The notes: a model not told the origin generated them from the sequence alone. Shown: positions 8,493-17,790, counted from the first letter of the stretch. The stretch is 64,000 bases of DNA from Lonepinella sp042468235 (GCF_042468235.1 NZ_CP170386.1:1488001-1552000); one strand, 5' to 3'. Made by a program: numbers and translations.

Positions 8493-9290
8493 ATGCAATT
8501 CAGATATTTAGATCTTATTCGTGAATGCAATCCACTGGTGCATTGTATGACCAATATTGTTGTTACCAATTTTTCCGCCAACGGTTTACTCGCTTTGGGA
8601 GCATCACCTTTTATGTCAACAATGGCAGAAGAAGTGGAAGAAATTCAACAATTTTCCAATGCGCTTTTGATCAATATTGGCACGATCCACCCCTTTGATG
8701 TAGATGCAATGATCCTAGCTGGTCAAGCTGCTAACCAAAACGGTGTGCCTGTGGTGTTAGATCCTGTTGGTGCAGGGGCAACTGCTTATCGCCGTGCTAC
8801 GGTGCGGAAAATTTTAGATAAAGTCAATATTTCTGCTATCCGTGGTAATGTGAGCGAAGTAGCTTTTTTAGCCGATGTAGCATGGCAAGCGAAAGGGGTT
8901 GATGCTGGAAATGGTGAAGGTGATATTGCTGAAATTGCTCGTATTGCCGCACAAAAATATCAATGTTGTGTCGCTATTAGTGGGGAAATAGATTATATCA
9001 GTGATGGCAAACAGGTCGCCAAAATCTATAATGGCACACATCTATTTCCTAAAATTACAGGATCAGGCTGTTTACTCGGTGCCACCGTTGGTGCATTTTT
9101 GGCTATCGCCAAACAAGGTGATGAATTTAATGCTTGCTTGGAAGCCTGTGCGGGTTTTGCTGTGGCAGGTGAACTAGCCGCCCAAGGGTTAAACAATCAA
9201 TTAGGCAGTTTTGCCGTACAATTTATCAATCAATTAGCCGATTTAACCAGTGAAAAAATTAACCAATTAGCGAGGATTGACCATGTCTAA
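8493..9290 (+). CDS. thiM: Hydroxyethylthiazole kinase
   Basis: Salvage enzyme that phosphorylates 5-(2-hydroxyethyl)-4-methylthiazole. It has 265 residues: VHCMTNIVVTNFSANGLLALGASP near the N-terminus, VVLDPVGAGAT and the C-terminal ITGSGCLLGATVGAF, the catalytic and phosphate-binding motif. The ATG at 8493 has AAAGGA 6-7 bp upstream; reading further back would enter the riboswitch. It overlaps thiD by 8 bp, and all three thi genes form one riboswitch-controlled operon. Confidence 0.96.
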   Translation: MQFRYLDLIRECNPLVHCMTNIVVTNFSANGLLALGASPFMSTMAEEVEEIQQFSNALLINIGTIHPFDVDAMILAGQAANQNGVPVVLDPVGAGATAYRRATVRKILDKVNISAIRGNVSEVAFLADVAWQAKGVDAGNGEGDIAEIARIAAQKYQCCVAISGEIDYISDGKQVAKIYNGTHLFPKITGSGCLLGATVGAFLAIAKQGDEFNACLEACAGFAVAGELAAQGLNNQLGSFAVQFINQLADLTSEKINQLARIDHV

Positions 9291-10092
9291 CATAGCACAA
9301 GCCTTAACCATCGCAGGCTCCGATAGCGGTGGCGGTGCTGGAATCCAAGCGGATTTAAAAACCTTTCAAATGCGTGGTGTATTTGGTACGGTAGCGATTA
9401 CGGCGGTGACCGCTCAAAATACGCAGGGTGTATTTGATATTGCCCCCATTCCCCTTGCTACTATTTCCGCCCAAATCAAAGCCGTGGCAGAAGATTTTGA
9501 TATTCAGGCGGTGAAGATTGGTATGCTGGGTAATGCGGAAATTATTCAGTGTGTGGCGGAAAATTTGGAACAATATCGGTTTCCACAAATCGTGTTAGAC
9601 CCTGTAATGATCGCTAAAGGCGGAGCGTCTTTGTTGCAACAAGATGCGGTGGCAGCGTTGAAGCAGTATATTTTACCCAAAGCCACGGTGATTACGCCGA
9701 ATTTGCCTGAAGCGGAAGCCTTAACAGGGATTAAGGTGGTGGATGATGCGAGTGCGGAAAAAGCGGCTCGCTTGTTGCAACAATGGGGCGTGGAAACCGT
9801 AGTAATTAAAGGCGGACACAGTGGCAATTCGCAAAGTGCGGTGTGTTTAGACTGGGTTTTCACCCCAACTGACCGCTTCACATTACAAGCGAAACGTTTT
9901 CCAACACCCCACACTCACGGTACAGGTTGTACTTTTTCTGCTTGTATTACCGCTGAACTCGCTAAAGGCAACAGTGTAGAACAAGCCATTCGCACCGCAA
10001 AAGCCTATATCACCGCAGCCATCAGTCATCCATTAAATATCGGACATGGTCACGGTCCTACTAACCATTGGGCGTATCAAGATGAAAAATAA
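9283..10092 (+). CDS. thiD: Bifunctional HMP kinase / HMP-phosphate kinase
   Basis: Phosphorylates the pyrimidine moiety HMP and then HMP-P on the way to thiamine. The 269 residues include ALTIAGSDSGGGAGIQADLK near the N-terminus, KIGMLGN, VLDPVMIAKGG and the C-terminal HGTGCTFSACIT anion-hole motif. The ATG at 9283 overlaps the end of thiM. It overlaps thiE by 11 bp. An internal USS lies at 9834-9842. Confidence 0.96.
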   Translation: MSNIAQALTIAGSDSGGGAGIQADLKTFQMRGVFGTVAITAVTAQNTQGVFDIAPIPLATISAQIKAVAEDFDIQAVKIGMLGNAEIIQCVAENLEQYRFPQIVLDPVMIAKGGASLLQQDAVAALKQYILPKATVITPNLPEAEALTGIKVVDDASAEKAARLLQQWGVETVVIKGGHSGNSQSAVCLDWVFTPTDRFTLQAKRFPTPHTHGTGCTFSACITAELAKGNSVEQAIRTAKAYITAAISHPLNIGHGHGPTNHWAYQDEK

Positions 10093-10750
10093 ACAAAAAA
10101 TCCAACAGATGCTATCCGTTTATTTTATTGCTGGCACGCAAGATTGCCAGCATTTGGCTGGCAATCCAGCCCAAAATCTGCTAAGCATTTTGCAGCAAGC
10201 GTTGAGAGCTGGCATTACTTGCTTTCAATTTCGTGACAAAGGAAAAAACTCTCTGGAAAATCAACCTGACCAGCAAAAACAACTCGCAAAACAGTGCCTT
10301 TCCCTTTGTCGCCAATATGATGTACCCTTGATTATTAATGATAATGTGGCATTAGCCGTTGAAATTGGTGCAGATGGTATTCATGTTGGGCAAACTGATA
10401 TGGCAATTCAACAAGTATTGCAACATACACAAAACAAGCTGATTATAGGATTATCGACCAATAATTTAGCTCAAGTTTTAGTGGCTCAACAGCAAGCAGA
10501 AATTGATTATATCGGTATTGGTCCGATTTTTCCCACAGGTTCAAAAGCCGATCATTCTGCTATTCTAAGCGTGGAATTTGTAGAAAAATTAAAGGATTAC
10601 GCTTTAACCAAGCCTTTTGTGGTGATTGGCGGCATAAATCAGTATAATGCTCACACATTAAAGCAAGCGGGAGCGGATGGTGTTGCAGTAATTTCCGCCA
10701 TTACTCAAGCGGAAAATATCCAAACCGCGGTGGAAAAATTGAAATTTTAA
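10082..10750 (+). CDS. thiE: Thiamine-phosphate synthase
   Basis: Joins HMP-PP and thiazole phosphate to give thiamine phosphate. The 222 residues form a TIM barrel with FQFRDKGK (pyrophosphate binding), LIINDNVALAVEIGADGIHVGQ, IGIGPIFPTGSKADH and VVIGGI. I chose the ATG at 10082 because it overlaps the thiD end in the usual coupled way. With only thiM, thiD and thiE here, the operon looks like a salvage set (thiazole and HMP taken up) rather than full synthesis; that is inference. Confidence 0.96.
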   Translation: MKNKQKIQQMLSVYFIAGTQDCQHLAGNPAQNLLSILQQALRAGITCFQFRDKGKNSLENQPDQQKQLAKQCLSLCRQYDVPLIINDNVALAVEIGADGIHVGQTDMAIQQVLQHTQNKLIIGLSTNNLAQVLVAQQQAEIDYIGIGPIFPTGSKADHSAILSVEFVEKLKDYALTKPFVVIGGINQYNAHTLKQAGADGVAVISAITQAENIQTAVEKLKF

Positions 10751-10758
10751 GGAATGAT

Positions 10759-11106
10759 ATGACAGACAAAGTGTTTATCCATGAACTGACGGCATTTGCC
10801 AGTATTGGTGCCTATGATTGGGAGCATACCATTAAGCAAAAACTGATTTTTAATATTGAAATGGCGTGGGATTTTGCTCAAGCCGTAGAAACCGAAGATC
10901 TGCAATGTTGCTTAGATTATGCGGAAATTTCGCAGAAAATCATTGATTTTGTTGAGAATCAGCCATTTAAATTAGTGGAAACGGTTGCTCACAAAGTCGC
11001 TGATTTGTTGCAACAACAATATGGCATTCAATCCTTACGTATTGAATTACATAAGCCGAAAGCCGTGGCTCAAGCCAGTTCTGTCGGAGTGATTGTAGAA
11101 CGTTAA
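10759..11106 (+). CDS. folB: Dihydroneopterin aldolase
   Basis: Converts dihydroneopterin to 6-hydroxymethyl-dihydropterin in folate synthesis. The 115 residues include the family opening VFIHELTAFASIGAYDWEH, the CLDYAEI motif, LVETVAHKVADLL with the substrate Glu, and IELHKPKAV with the catalytic Lys. It follows thiE by 8 bp and so may read from the TPP-controlled promoter as well; a USS-dyad terminator stands after it. Confidence 0.94.
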   Translation: MTDKVFIHELTAFASIGAYDWEHTIKQKLIFNIEMAWDFAQAVETEDLQCCLDYAEISQKIIDFVENQPFKLVETVAHKVADLLQQQYGIQSLRIELHKPKAVAQASSVGVIVER

Positions 11107-11114
11107 TATTTCGG

Positions 11115-11146
11115 AAAAGTACGGTGTTTTTTCACCGCACTTTTTC
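11115..11146 (+). terminator. USS-dyad terminator between folB and emrB
   Basis: Inverted pair of uptake-signal sequences (11115-11126 with 11133-11144), the left copy with one base change (AAGTACGGT). T-runs lie in the loop and at the 3' end. Its place between convergent folB and emrB lets it end both transcripts. Confidence 0.75.
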
Positions 11147-11151
11147 ATTCC

Positions 11152-12666
11152 CTAATGTCTTCCCCCAAATGGTGGTCTGGCAAACCAGACTACTATCACC
11201 AAAATTAAGAATAAAATCGAAGACAACCAAAAAATCTCATTTGCTCCAATAATAAACCCTTGTTCTGTAATCGTTCTGGCTAACATACTGGAAATTTGAG
11301 TATCATTTAATCCTGTTTGCCCTAAATGTTGATAATACATTTGGGAATTTAGATCATAAGGGGTAATAATTTCCGTTAATCTGGTATGGTGCATGGCTTC
11401 ACGGCGATACCATAAGAACGTGGTTAATGATGTTCCCACCGAACCTGCTAATGTCCGTAAAAAGTTAAATAAACTGGACGCTGATGCCATTTTTTGTGGT
11501 GGTAAGCCTGATAACGTAATAGTCGTCAACGGCATAAAGAAACAAGCTACCGCTAAACCCTGCACAAATTGTGGTAAAGCAAAATCCCAAAAAGTACTTG
11601 CCGTTTCAAAGGTAACGGCTCGCCAATAGAAAGTGACGGCATACATAATAAAGCTGAATGTTACCAATGCTCGCATATCAAGTCGATGCCCAAATCGTCC
11701 GATAATTGGCGAAAGAAAAATTGGCAATAACCCTACTGGAGCTGCGGCTAAACCTGCCCAAGTGGCGGTGTAGCCATAAACTTGTTGTAATAACAACGGA
11801 ATCAGCACAACGGATCCAAGATAGACTAAAAAGGCTAAACTAGAACATAAACAACCAATTACAAAGTTACGTTTTTGAAACAGGGAAATATCTATAATGG
11901 GATTATCATCGGTCAACGACCAAATCACTAAAGCAATTAAAGCGATAGCAGATACAATGGTAAGCACAACAATTTCGGTGGAATTAAACCAGTCTTGTTC
12001 ACGACCTTGGTCTAACATCAACTGCAAACAACCCACACCTAACACTAATAGGCTTAACCCGATTAAATCTACTGGACGATGTTCTGTTGGCGTTTCTCTA
12101 TCCCCTAAGGTTTTCCATGTCATAAAAATAACCGCTATCCCAATAGGAATATTAATAAAAAAGATCCAACCCCAATGTAAGTTATCGCTGATCCAACCGC
12201 CTAAAATTGGACCAAAAATAGGGGCGACCACCACCGTCATTGACCAAAACGCCAATGCCATACCACGCTTCTCAGGGGGATAATTATTTAGCAATAAACT
12301 TTGTGAAAGAGGAACAATAGGACCCGCCGCTAGACCTTGTAATATTCGGCATAGAATCAGCATTTCAAGGCTGTGTGAAATGCCACATAACCAAGAAGCA
12401 ATCACAAAACCTAACGTTGCCAATAAAAATAACCGCACTTCGCCAAAACGTTTAGCCAGCCAGCCTGTAATTGGAATTGCAATAGCATTGGCAACCCCAA
12501 AAGAAGTAATGACCCAAGTTCCTTGGCTAGTTGATGCCCCTAAATCCCCAGCAATGGTAGGAATCGCAACATTGGCAATAGTAGAGTCTAATACCTGCAT
12601 AAAGGTTGCCAATGCCAAAGCAATCGTCATTATGGCAAGTGCAACCCCATGAACTGGTTTTTGCAT
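11152..12666 (-). CDS. emrB: EmrB-type multidrug efflux MFS transporter (DHA2 family)
   Basis: Inner-membrane proton-driven drug exporter of the 14-helix DHA2 group, which works with a membrane-fusion protein and an outer-membrane channel. It has 504 residues. LDSTIANVAIPTIAGDLG near the N-terminus and GPILGGWI (motif C) are diagnostic. The ATG at 12666 is preceded by GGCGG with 6-bp spacing; a TTG two codons earlier has no better support. It follows emrA by 11 bp in one operon. No emrR regulator or tolC-like gene is in the window. Confidence 0.93.
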   Translation of the reverse strand: MQKPVHGVALAIMTIALALATFMQVLDSTIANVAIPTIAGDLGASTSQGTWVITSFGVANAIAIPITGWLAKRFGEVRLFLLATLGFVIASWLCGISHSLEMLILCRILQGLAAGPIVPLSQSLLLNNYPPEKRGMALAFWSMTVVVAPIFGPILGGWISDNLHWGWIFFINIPIGIAVIFMTWKTLGDRETPTEHRPVDLIGLSLLVLGVGCLQLMLDQGREQDWFNSTEIVVLTIVSAIALIALVIWSLTDDNPIIDISLFQKRNFVIGCLCSSLAFLVYLGSVVLIPLLLQQVYGYTATWAGLAAAPVGLLPIFLSPIIGRFGHRLDMRALVTFSFIMYAVTFYWRAVTFETASTFWDFALPQFVQGLAVACFFMPLTTITLSGLPPQKMASASSLFNFLRTLAGSVGTSLTTFLWYRREAMHHTRLTEIITPYDLNSQMYYQHLGQTGLNDTQISSMLARTITEQGFIIGANEIFWLSSILFLILVIVVWFARPPFGGRH

Positions 12667-12677
12667 AGCCAACCGCC

Positions 12678-13832
12678 TTAATATATATTTTGCGAAATAA
12701 TGGAATGAATTAAATTTTCCACCACAGTTTGGTCATAAACAAGACTTGAAGTTGAATACAAGGTATTGTCACGACTAACACCTAATACTTCGCCGTCTGT
12801 TTGTTGCACATTCACAATTACGTACGAAGATAAACCAATACGCAATGGATATTTTTGTAACTGCTCAGGCTCCAACGCAATACGAACTGGCACACGTTGC
12901 ACTACTTTAATCCAGTTACCTGTGGCATTTTGTGCTGGTAATAAAGAAAATGCACTGCCTGTCCCCATATCAATACCGACTACGGTACCATTAAATTCTA
13001 CTTTATCGCCGTATAAATCCACTTTCACTTTGACTGGTTGACCAAGTCGCATATCTCTTAACTGTGTTTCTTTAAAATTAGCATCAATCCACATTTGATC
13101 TGCTGGAACCACCGCTAATAATGCCGACCCTACGGACACTTTCTGCCCAACTTGCACGCTACGGCGTGCCACATAACCATCAATCGGGCTAACAATTTTA
13201 CTGCGTTGTAAGTTTAACCAAGCCTGTTTTAACTGGCTCACTGCTCCCAATACGCTCGGTTGCTGATCTAATGGTACATCAAGCAATAACGCTTGATTAG
13301 CCGCTAATTGATTTTGTGTTGCGGTTAAATCGACTTTCGCCAATTCTACAGCTTCTTTCGCATGCAAATAGCTTTCTTTATCAATAGATTGCGTTTGATT
13401 TAATTTTTCACGGCGGTGTAAATTACCACGAGCTTGCTCAAGGCTAACCGTTTTACTTTGCACCGATGCAGTAAGTTGTTTTACAGTATAAGTTAATTGT
13501 GAGATTTGACGAACCGCATTCGCTAGATTGCTTTGAGCTTGTTCAAAAGCAAGCTGTAAATCACTGTTATCTAAGGATAATAACACATCGCCTTGATGCA
13601 CAAAATCCATATTATCCACATTAATTTGCTGAACATTACCACTCACTTGAGAGGAAATCATCACCTGATTACCGCTCACATAAGCATCTTCCGTACTTTC
13701 ATAGCCTTTAAGAAAAAAGTACCAATACAACCCTGTCGCTAACGCAATAAAAATTAAAATAAACAGAAAAATACCTAACGCTTTTTTACGATTTCTACTT
13801 TTACTGGACGGGAAACTTTTTTCTTCTGACAT
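12678..13832 (-). CDS. emrA: EmrA-type HlyD-family periplasmic adaptor
   Basis: Membrane-fusion partner of EmrB. It has 384 residues: a short basic N-terminus, one membrane helix (about 18-40), a barrel-sandwich hybrid part (ESTEDAYVSGNQVMISSQVSG), a Gln-rich coiled-coil hairpin (about 85-190) and the beta-barrel region with SPIDGYVARRSVQVGQKV. It is first in the emrAB operon and probably has its own promoter in the 57 bp to the M15 peptidase gene. Confidence 0.93.
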   Translation of the reverse strand: MSEEKSFPSSKSRNRKKALGIFLFILIFIALATGLYWYFFLKGYESTEDAYVSGNQVMISSQVSGNVQQINVDNMDFVHQGDVLLSLDNSDLQLAFEQAQSNLANAVRQISQLTYTVKQLTASVQSKTVSLEQARGNLHRREKLNQTQSIDKESYLHAKEAVELAKVDLTATQNQLAANQALLLDVPLDQQPSVLGAVSQLKQAWLNLQRSKIVSPIDGYVARRSVQVGQKVSVGSALLAVVPADQMWIDANFKETQLRDMRLGQPVKVKVDLYGDKVEFNGTVVGIDMGTGSAFSLLPAQNATGNWIKVVQRVPVRIALEPEQLQKYPLRIGLSSYVIVNVQQTDGEVLGVSRDNTLYSTSSLVYDQTVVENLIHSIISQNIY

Positions 13833-13889
13833 TTTATACTTCCTTAATTATTTGAGATCGATAAACCTTAATGATTCAAGTTGCTTATT

Positions 13890-14570
13890 TTAGCTCAAAA
13901 ATTGCTTAAAAACTTTATTTATATTTTTCTCTAGGGTTATTTTTCCTGCAATTTGCTCATTTTGCCAAACTTGCAACAAAATCTCAGGATTAAGTTGCTG
14001 TTCAGCAATATCAGCTAACGGTAAATAACTAATATGCCAAGGCTCACGCCCAACATTAAGATATTTATTGCATTGCATAAAAGGTAGGGCGAAATCAAAG
14101 TGTGGTAATTTTTCTTGCAGAAATTGGCTTAATTCAAAAAAATACCCCCCCTGTTGATATTCCCAAGGTTCAAGCTGCAAAGGTTGATTAACTGGTAATA
14201 AATCAGGATCAAAAAAATCAATTTCCGTTCCCCAATGATGACGGCTTGCCCCTGGCATTGCTGACCAACGCAAGATCGCTTGTGCTTTTTGCCAATCGTC
14301 TAATCTGCTCAGATCAATGGCATTGCCTTGATCATCATGCACTTTTCGCTCCCCATTAAACTTCGCATTCCAAATTAACTGCTGGCGTTGAAAATCCCGA
14401 AAGCTACTGGCTGGCTGTAAATTAAAGCCATTTTGCACTGCACTTTGTTGTAACCCTTGAAAGGCTTGCACAGCCTGCGGTTGCAAAAAATGGTTTGGCG
14501 AATGTGGACAAGGTAATGACACTAAATGCGTGCGAGATTTACCTGTTAATTGATCAATGGTTAATTTCAT
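13890..14570 (-). CDS. M15-family D-Ala-D-Ala carboxypeptidase-like metallopeptidase
   Basis: Protein of 226 residues with the VanY/DdcY pattern: SSFRDFQRQQLIWNAKF, SRHHWGTEIDFF (the SxHxxGxxxD zinc motif) and EPWHISYLP (catalytic Glu and third His ligand). It would trim D-Ala from peptidoglycan stems. No signal peptide is seen, so either it acts in the cytoplasm or the export signal is missed. I chose the ATG at 14570 (MKLTIDQLTG); in-frame starts at 14597 and 14636 are possible and would add 9-22 residues. Shine-Dalgarno support is weak for all three. Confidence 0.8.
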   Translation of the reverse strand: MKLTIDQLTGKSRTHLVSLPCPHSPNHFLQPQAVQAFQGLQQSAVQNGFNLQPASSFRDFQRQQLIWNAKFNGERKVHDDQGNAIDLSRLDDWQKAQAILRWSAMPGASRHHWGTEIDFFDPDLLPVNQPLQLEPWEYQQGGYFFELSQFLQEKLPHFDFALPFMQCNKYLNVGREPWHISYLPLADIAEQQLNPEILLQVWQNEQIAGKITLEKNINKVFKQFLS

Positions 14571-14930
14571 ATTTTTGTCTTGATTTTTAGTAAACATAAC
14601 GCTATTATTTAGGAACTGCCTAGCAGAGTGGCTCAATTCTCTGCTAGGGCTTTTAATTATCTGTTTTAATAAACTGAAAAGCTAATTAAAATCAAGATAA
14701 CTAGGATTAAGAGTTGAAAGAGCATAATCCAGTTCCTTTTTGTAAGCCCCACTCGTCAGCGTGGGGTTTGCTGTTTCTAGCCCCATGCTAGCGAGTGAAT
14801 TATATCAGACTGGATATTAAACCACTATTTTTATTTTAATCTGTATTCGCGTACATAGTTAAGAGCGTAACGTAACGCCACACTGTAGCTATACAACGTT
14901 TAATCTTGCAGGCAAATATGTAGTCATTTG
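14571..14930. other. 360-bp gap rich in hairpins, possible transposon-end relic
   Basis: No gene is seen. Three structures stand out. First, a perfect 10-bp inverted repeat CCTAGCAGAG (14619-14628 with 14639-14648). Second, CCCCAC/GTGGGG (14747-14752 with 14761-14766), then CTAGC/GCTAG (14777-14781 with 14787-14791), enclosed by CACTCG/CGAGTG (14750-14755 with 14792-14797), which competes with the CCCCAC pairing. Third, GCAAAT/ATTTGC just before dapE. The combination resembles ends of IS200/IS605-type elements or a structured RNA. There is no transposase frame, so it would be a non-autonomous remnant. Confidence 0.35.
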
Positions 14931-16058
14931 CTACAATAATTTTTCCAATATACTTTTATAAACCTTTCCCAATATTGCAAGATCCGTTACACTCACACAT
15001 TCATCGACTTTATGAATCGTGGCATTAAGCGGTCCAAGTTCCACCACTTCTCCCCCCATTAAGGCGATAAAACGAGCATCGGAGGTACCACCGCCAGTGT
15101 CTAATTGCGGTGAAATTTTGACGATTTTTTCAAGGGCTTCAACGACCGCTTTTACCAATTTATTCGGTTTGGTTAAGAACGGTTTTCCCGACAGATTCCA
15201 CTCAATACGATATTTTAATCCATGTTTTGCCAACATTTCAGCCACTTTATTTTTAATGATGTCATCGGTAACTTCGGTGCAATAGCGTAAGTTGAATTGC
15301 ACAAAAAGCTCGCCAGGGATCACATTATTACTGCCTGTGCCAGCTTGAATATTGGCGATTTGCAAACTGGTAGGCGGAAAAAATTCATTACCGTTATCCC
15401 ATTGGTAGGTGGTGAGTTCTTGCAAAAAGGGGACTGCTCTATGTACAGGGTTTTCGGCTAAATGGGGATAGGCAACGTGCCCTTGAATGCCTTGAATATA
15501 GAGATTGCCCGTGATCGAGCCTCGTCTGCCGTTTTTCACAATATCGCCGAGCGTTTTTGAGCTAGACGGTTCGCCTACAAGACAATAATCAATGTTTTCA
15601 CCACGAGCCATTAAGGTTTCCACCACTCGTACGGTACCGTCTTTGGCGGTGGCTTCTTCATCAGAAGTAATTAACAATGCAATCGTGCCTTGATGATTTG
15701 GGTTAACTTTGACATAGTCTTCTACGGCGACCACCATCGCCGCCAGCGACCCTTTCATATCCGCTGCACCCCGTCCATACAGCATATCCCCCACCACTTT
15801 GGCAGCAAAAGGCGGATACGTCCATTGGCTTTCATCGCCAGCAGGCACCACATCGGTATGCCCTGCAAAGGCAACAATCGGAGCGGTTGAACCGTGTTTT
15901 GCCCACAGATTTAAGGTGTCATTAAAGGGCAACCATTCAATGCTAAAGCCTAATTTTTCAAGGCGTTCTGCTATTACCTGTTGACACCCCTGATCGTCAG
16001 GGCTGATAGAGGGACGGCGAATAAGATTTTGAGCGAGAGAGAGAATGTCGTTTTTCAT
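14931..16058 (-). CDS. dapE: Succinyl-diaminopimelate desuccinylase
   Basis: Di-zinc M20 peptidase that releases LL-diaminopimelate in lysine and peptidoglycan synthesis. The 375 residues include RRPSISPDDQGCQ, FAGHTDVVPAGDE with the His and Asp ligands, GRGAADMKGS, TSDEEATA with the catalytic Glu pair, and GGTSDARF. The ATG at 16058 (MKNDILSLAQ) matches the family N-terminus and length. The preceding yffB gene ends 1 bp away, so both are one transcript, as commonly found. Confidence 0.96.
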   Translation of the reverse strand: MKNDILSLAQNLIRRPSISPDDQGCQQVIAERLEKLGFSIEWLPFNDTLNLWAKHGSTAPIVAFAGHTDVVPAGDESQWTYPPFAAKVVGDMLYGRGAADMKGSLAAMVVAVEDYVKVNPNHQGTIALLITSDEEATAKDGTVRVVETLMARGENIDYCLVGEPSSSKTLGDIVKNGRRGSITGNLYIQGIQGHVAYPHLAENPVHRAVPFLQELTTYQWDNGNEFFPPTSLQIANIQAGTGSNNVIPGELFVQFNLRYCTEVTDDIIKNKVAEMLAKHGLKYRIEWNLSGKPFLTKPNKLVKAVVEALEKIVKISPQLDTGGGTSDARFIALMGGEVVELGPLNATIHKVDECVSVTDLAILGKVYKSILEKLL

Positions 16059-16059
16059 T

Positions 16060-16404
16060 TTATTTAAACGCGTTTTGATATTCAGTTTGGTCAAACCCAA
16101 TTAACGCCACGCCATCTTGCAAAATAATCGGACGTTTAATCAGCGTAGGTTGTTCTGCAAGCACTTGAAGTGCGGTGTTTTTTTCAAGATTTTTTTTCAC
16201 CGTTTCATCTAAATTTCGCCACGTGGTGCTACGTTTATTAACCAGATTTTGCCAACCGAATTGGCTTTCTGCTTTAGCTAAAAAATCAGGTGCTAAACCG
16301 TCCACACGATAGTCGTGTAGTTGATGTTCAATATGATTATCGGTAAGCCATTTTAAGGCTTTTTTCACAGTGTCGCAGTTTTTGATACCGTAAACTTTTA
16401 TCAT
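16060..16404 (-). CDS. yffB: ArsC/Spx-family thioredoxin-fold protein YffB
   Basis: Protein of 114 residues close to E. coli YffB: KVYGIKNCDTVKKALKWL at the N-terminus with a single active-site-like Cys, HDYRVDGL, TTWRNLDE and LIKRPIIL. The fold is that of arsenate reductases. YffB itself has no settled role and is not a proven arsenate reductase. Two adjacent ATGs exist; 16404 has better spacing from AGGAAG than 16407. It is followed directly by dapE. Confidence 0.9.
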   Translation of the reverse strand: MIKVYGIKNCDTVKKALKWLTDNHIEHQLHDYRVDGLAPDFLAKAESQFGWQNLVNKRSTTWRNLDETVKKNLEKNTALQVLAEQPTLIKRPIILQDGVALIGFDQTEYQNAFK

Positions 16405-16420
16405 CATTTCTTCCTTTATG

Positions 16421-16465
16421 AAAAAAAGTGCGGTTAAAAATTTTTGTATTTTTTCACCGCACTTT
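16421..16465 (-). terminator. USS-dyad terminator after thrC
   Basis: AAAGTGCGGT (16425-16434) and ACCGCACTTT (16456-16465) form a 10-bp stem followed on the minus strand by a T-run. It closes the thr operon and separates it from yffB-dapE. Confidence 0.8.
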
Positions 16466-16471
16466 ATCTGA

Positions 16472-17746
16472 TTATTTCAACAAATACGCTCTTAAAATAG
16501 CAAAATCATTGTCCATTTCATCAGACAATAACGGCAATTTGTTGTGTTTGTCTAAGGCATCGGGCAATGGCAATTCGATACCTAAAATTCGCTCTACGCT
16601 TTCTTTAAATTTGGCTGGGTGAGCGGTGCAAAGGAATAAACCTGTTTCTCCCTCTTGCAACTGATCTTTTAACACTTGGTAAGCTATCGCACCATGTGGT
16701 TCACACAAATAACCTTGAGCGTATTGGGCTTTCAGTGCGGTTTCCGTTTCAGCATCATTTAATGCCCCTGAACCTAATTCGCTTAACTGCCAGCCGTTGC
16801 GTTTGAATAGTTCTTCTACTCGAGACCAGTTGTTTGGTCGGCTTACGTCCATGGCATTAGATAGCGTAGCCACTGTTGCATTGGGTTGCCATTCGCCTGT
16901 TTGTAAGTAACGTGGCACCGTGTCGTTGGCATTAGTGGAGGCAATAAAACGTTTGATTGGCAAGCCTAAGGTTTTGGCAATTAAGCCAGCAGTTAAGTTA
17001 CCGAAGTTACCACTTGGCACGGACACCACCAAATTTTGGCGTTGTTCCGCAGTTAATTGGGCTGCAGCTTCAAAATAGTAGCACACTTGAGCCAGTAATC
17101 GACTGATATTAATTGAGTTCGCCGAGTTTAAACCAATGGCTTGACGGAGTGCTTCATCATCAAAGGCTTGTTTAACAAGGGTTTGGCAAGCATCGAAGTC
17201 GGCGTTAATCGCCACCGTGCGAATATTGCCCCCGAGGGTGCAGAACAGTTTTTCTTGTAACGGGCTGATCTTGCCTTTTGGATAAAGAATCACCACTTCA
17301 ATGTTTTCAAGACCATAAAAAGCATGTGCTACGGCGGCACCCGTGTCGCCTGATGTAGCGGTGAGAATGGTAATTTTGCCATCACCCCGCACGGTGGCAA
17401 GGGCTTGTGCCATAAAGCGACCACCGAAGTCTTTAAAGGCTAATGTTGGACCGTGGAATAATTCTAAAGCATAAATATTGTCCGCCACTTTCGCCACGGG
17501 AGCGGGGAACGTAAAGGCATTTTTCACCATGGCATTGAGTTTGTCAGCTGGGATTTCATCACCGATTAATGTGGCTAAGATTTTTTGGCTACGTTCTACT
17601 AAAGGCAAGGCCAATAATTCGTCAATATTGCTTAATTGCGGAAGGGTTGCTGGAAAAAATAAGCCCTGATCTTTGCCTAAGCCTTGACGGACGGCTTGGG
17701 CGAAGTTGACTTGTTGTTCTGGGTGTTTGATGTTGTATAAATTCAT
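16472..17746 (-). CDS. thrC: Threonine synthase
   Basis: PLP enzyme that converts O-phosphohomoserine to threonine. The 424 residues open with MNLYNIKHPEQQVNFAQAV. FHGPTLAFKDFGGRFMAQ carries the PLP lysine, LTATSGDTGAAVAHAF the phosphate loop, and SVPSGNFGNLTAGL follows. It is the last gene of thrABC. The 82-bp gap to thrB contains a strong short hairpin. Confidence 0.97.
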   Translation of the reverse strand: MNLYNIKHPEQQVNFAQAVRQGLGKDQGLFFPATLPQLSNIDELLALPLVERSQKILATLIGDEIPADKLNAMVKNAFTFPAPVAKVADNIYALELFHGPTLAFKDFGGRFMAQALATVRGDGKITILTATSGDTGAAVAHAFYGLENIEVVILYPKGKISPLQEKLFCTLGGNIRTVAINADFDACQTLVKQAFDDEALRQAIGLNSANSINISRLLAQVCYYFEAAAQLTAEQRQNLVVSVPSGNFGNLTAGLIAKTLGLPIKRFIASTNANDTVPRYLQTGEWQPNATVATLSNAMDVSRPNNWSRVEELFKRNGWQLSELGSGALNDAETETALKAQYAQGYLCEPHGAIAYQVLKDQLQEGETGLFLCTAHPAKFKESVERILGIELPLPDALDKHNKLPLLSDEMDNDFAILRAYLLK

Positions 17747-17790
17747 TTTTGTTCCGATTCTGTCGTTTTCTTCATTTGACTGGGTGATTT

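Noticed and set aside
11393..12652. Plus-strand frames opposite emrB
   Set aside because: Antisense shadows of a membrane protein gene; no ribosome sites.
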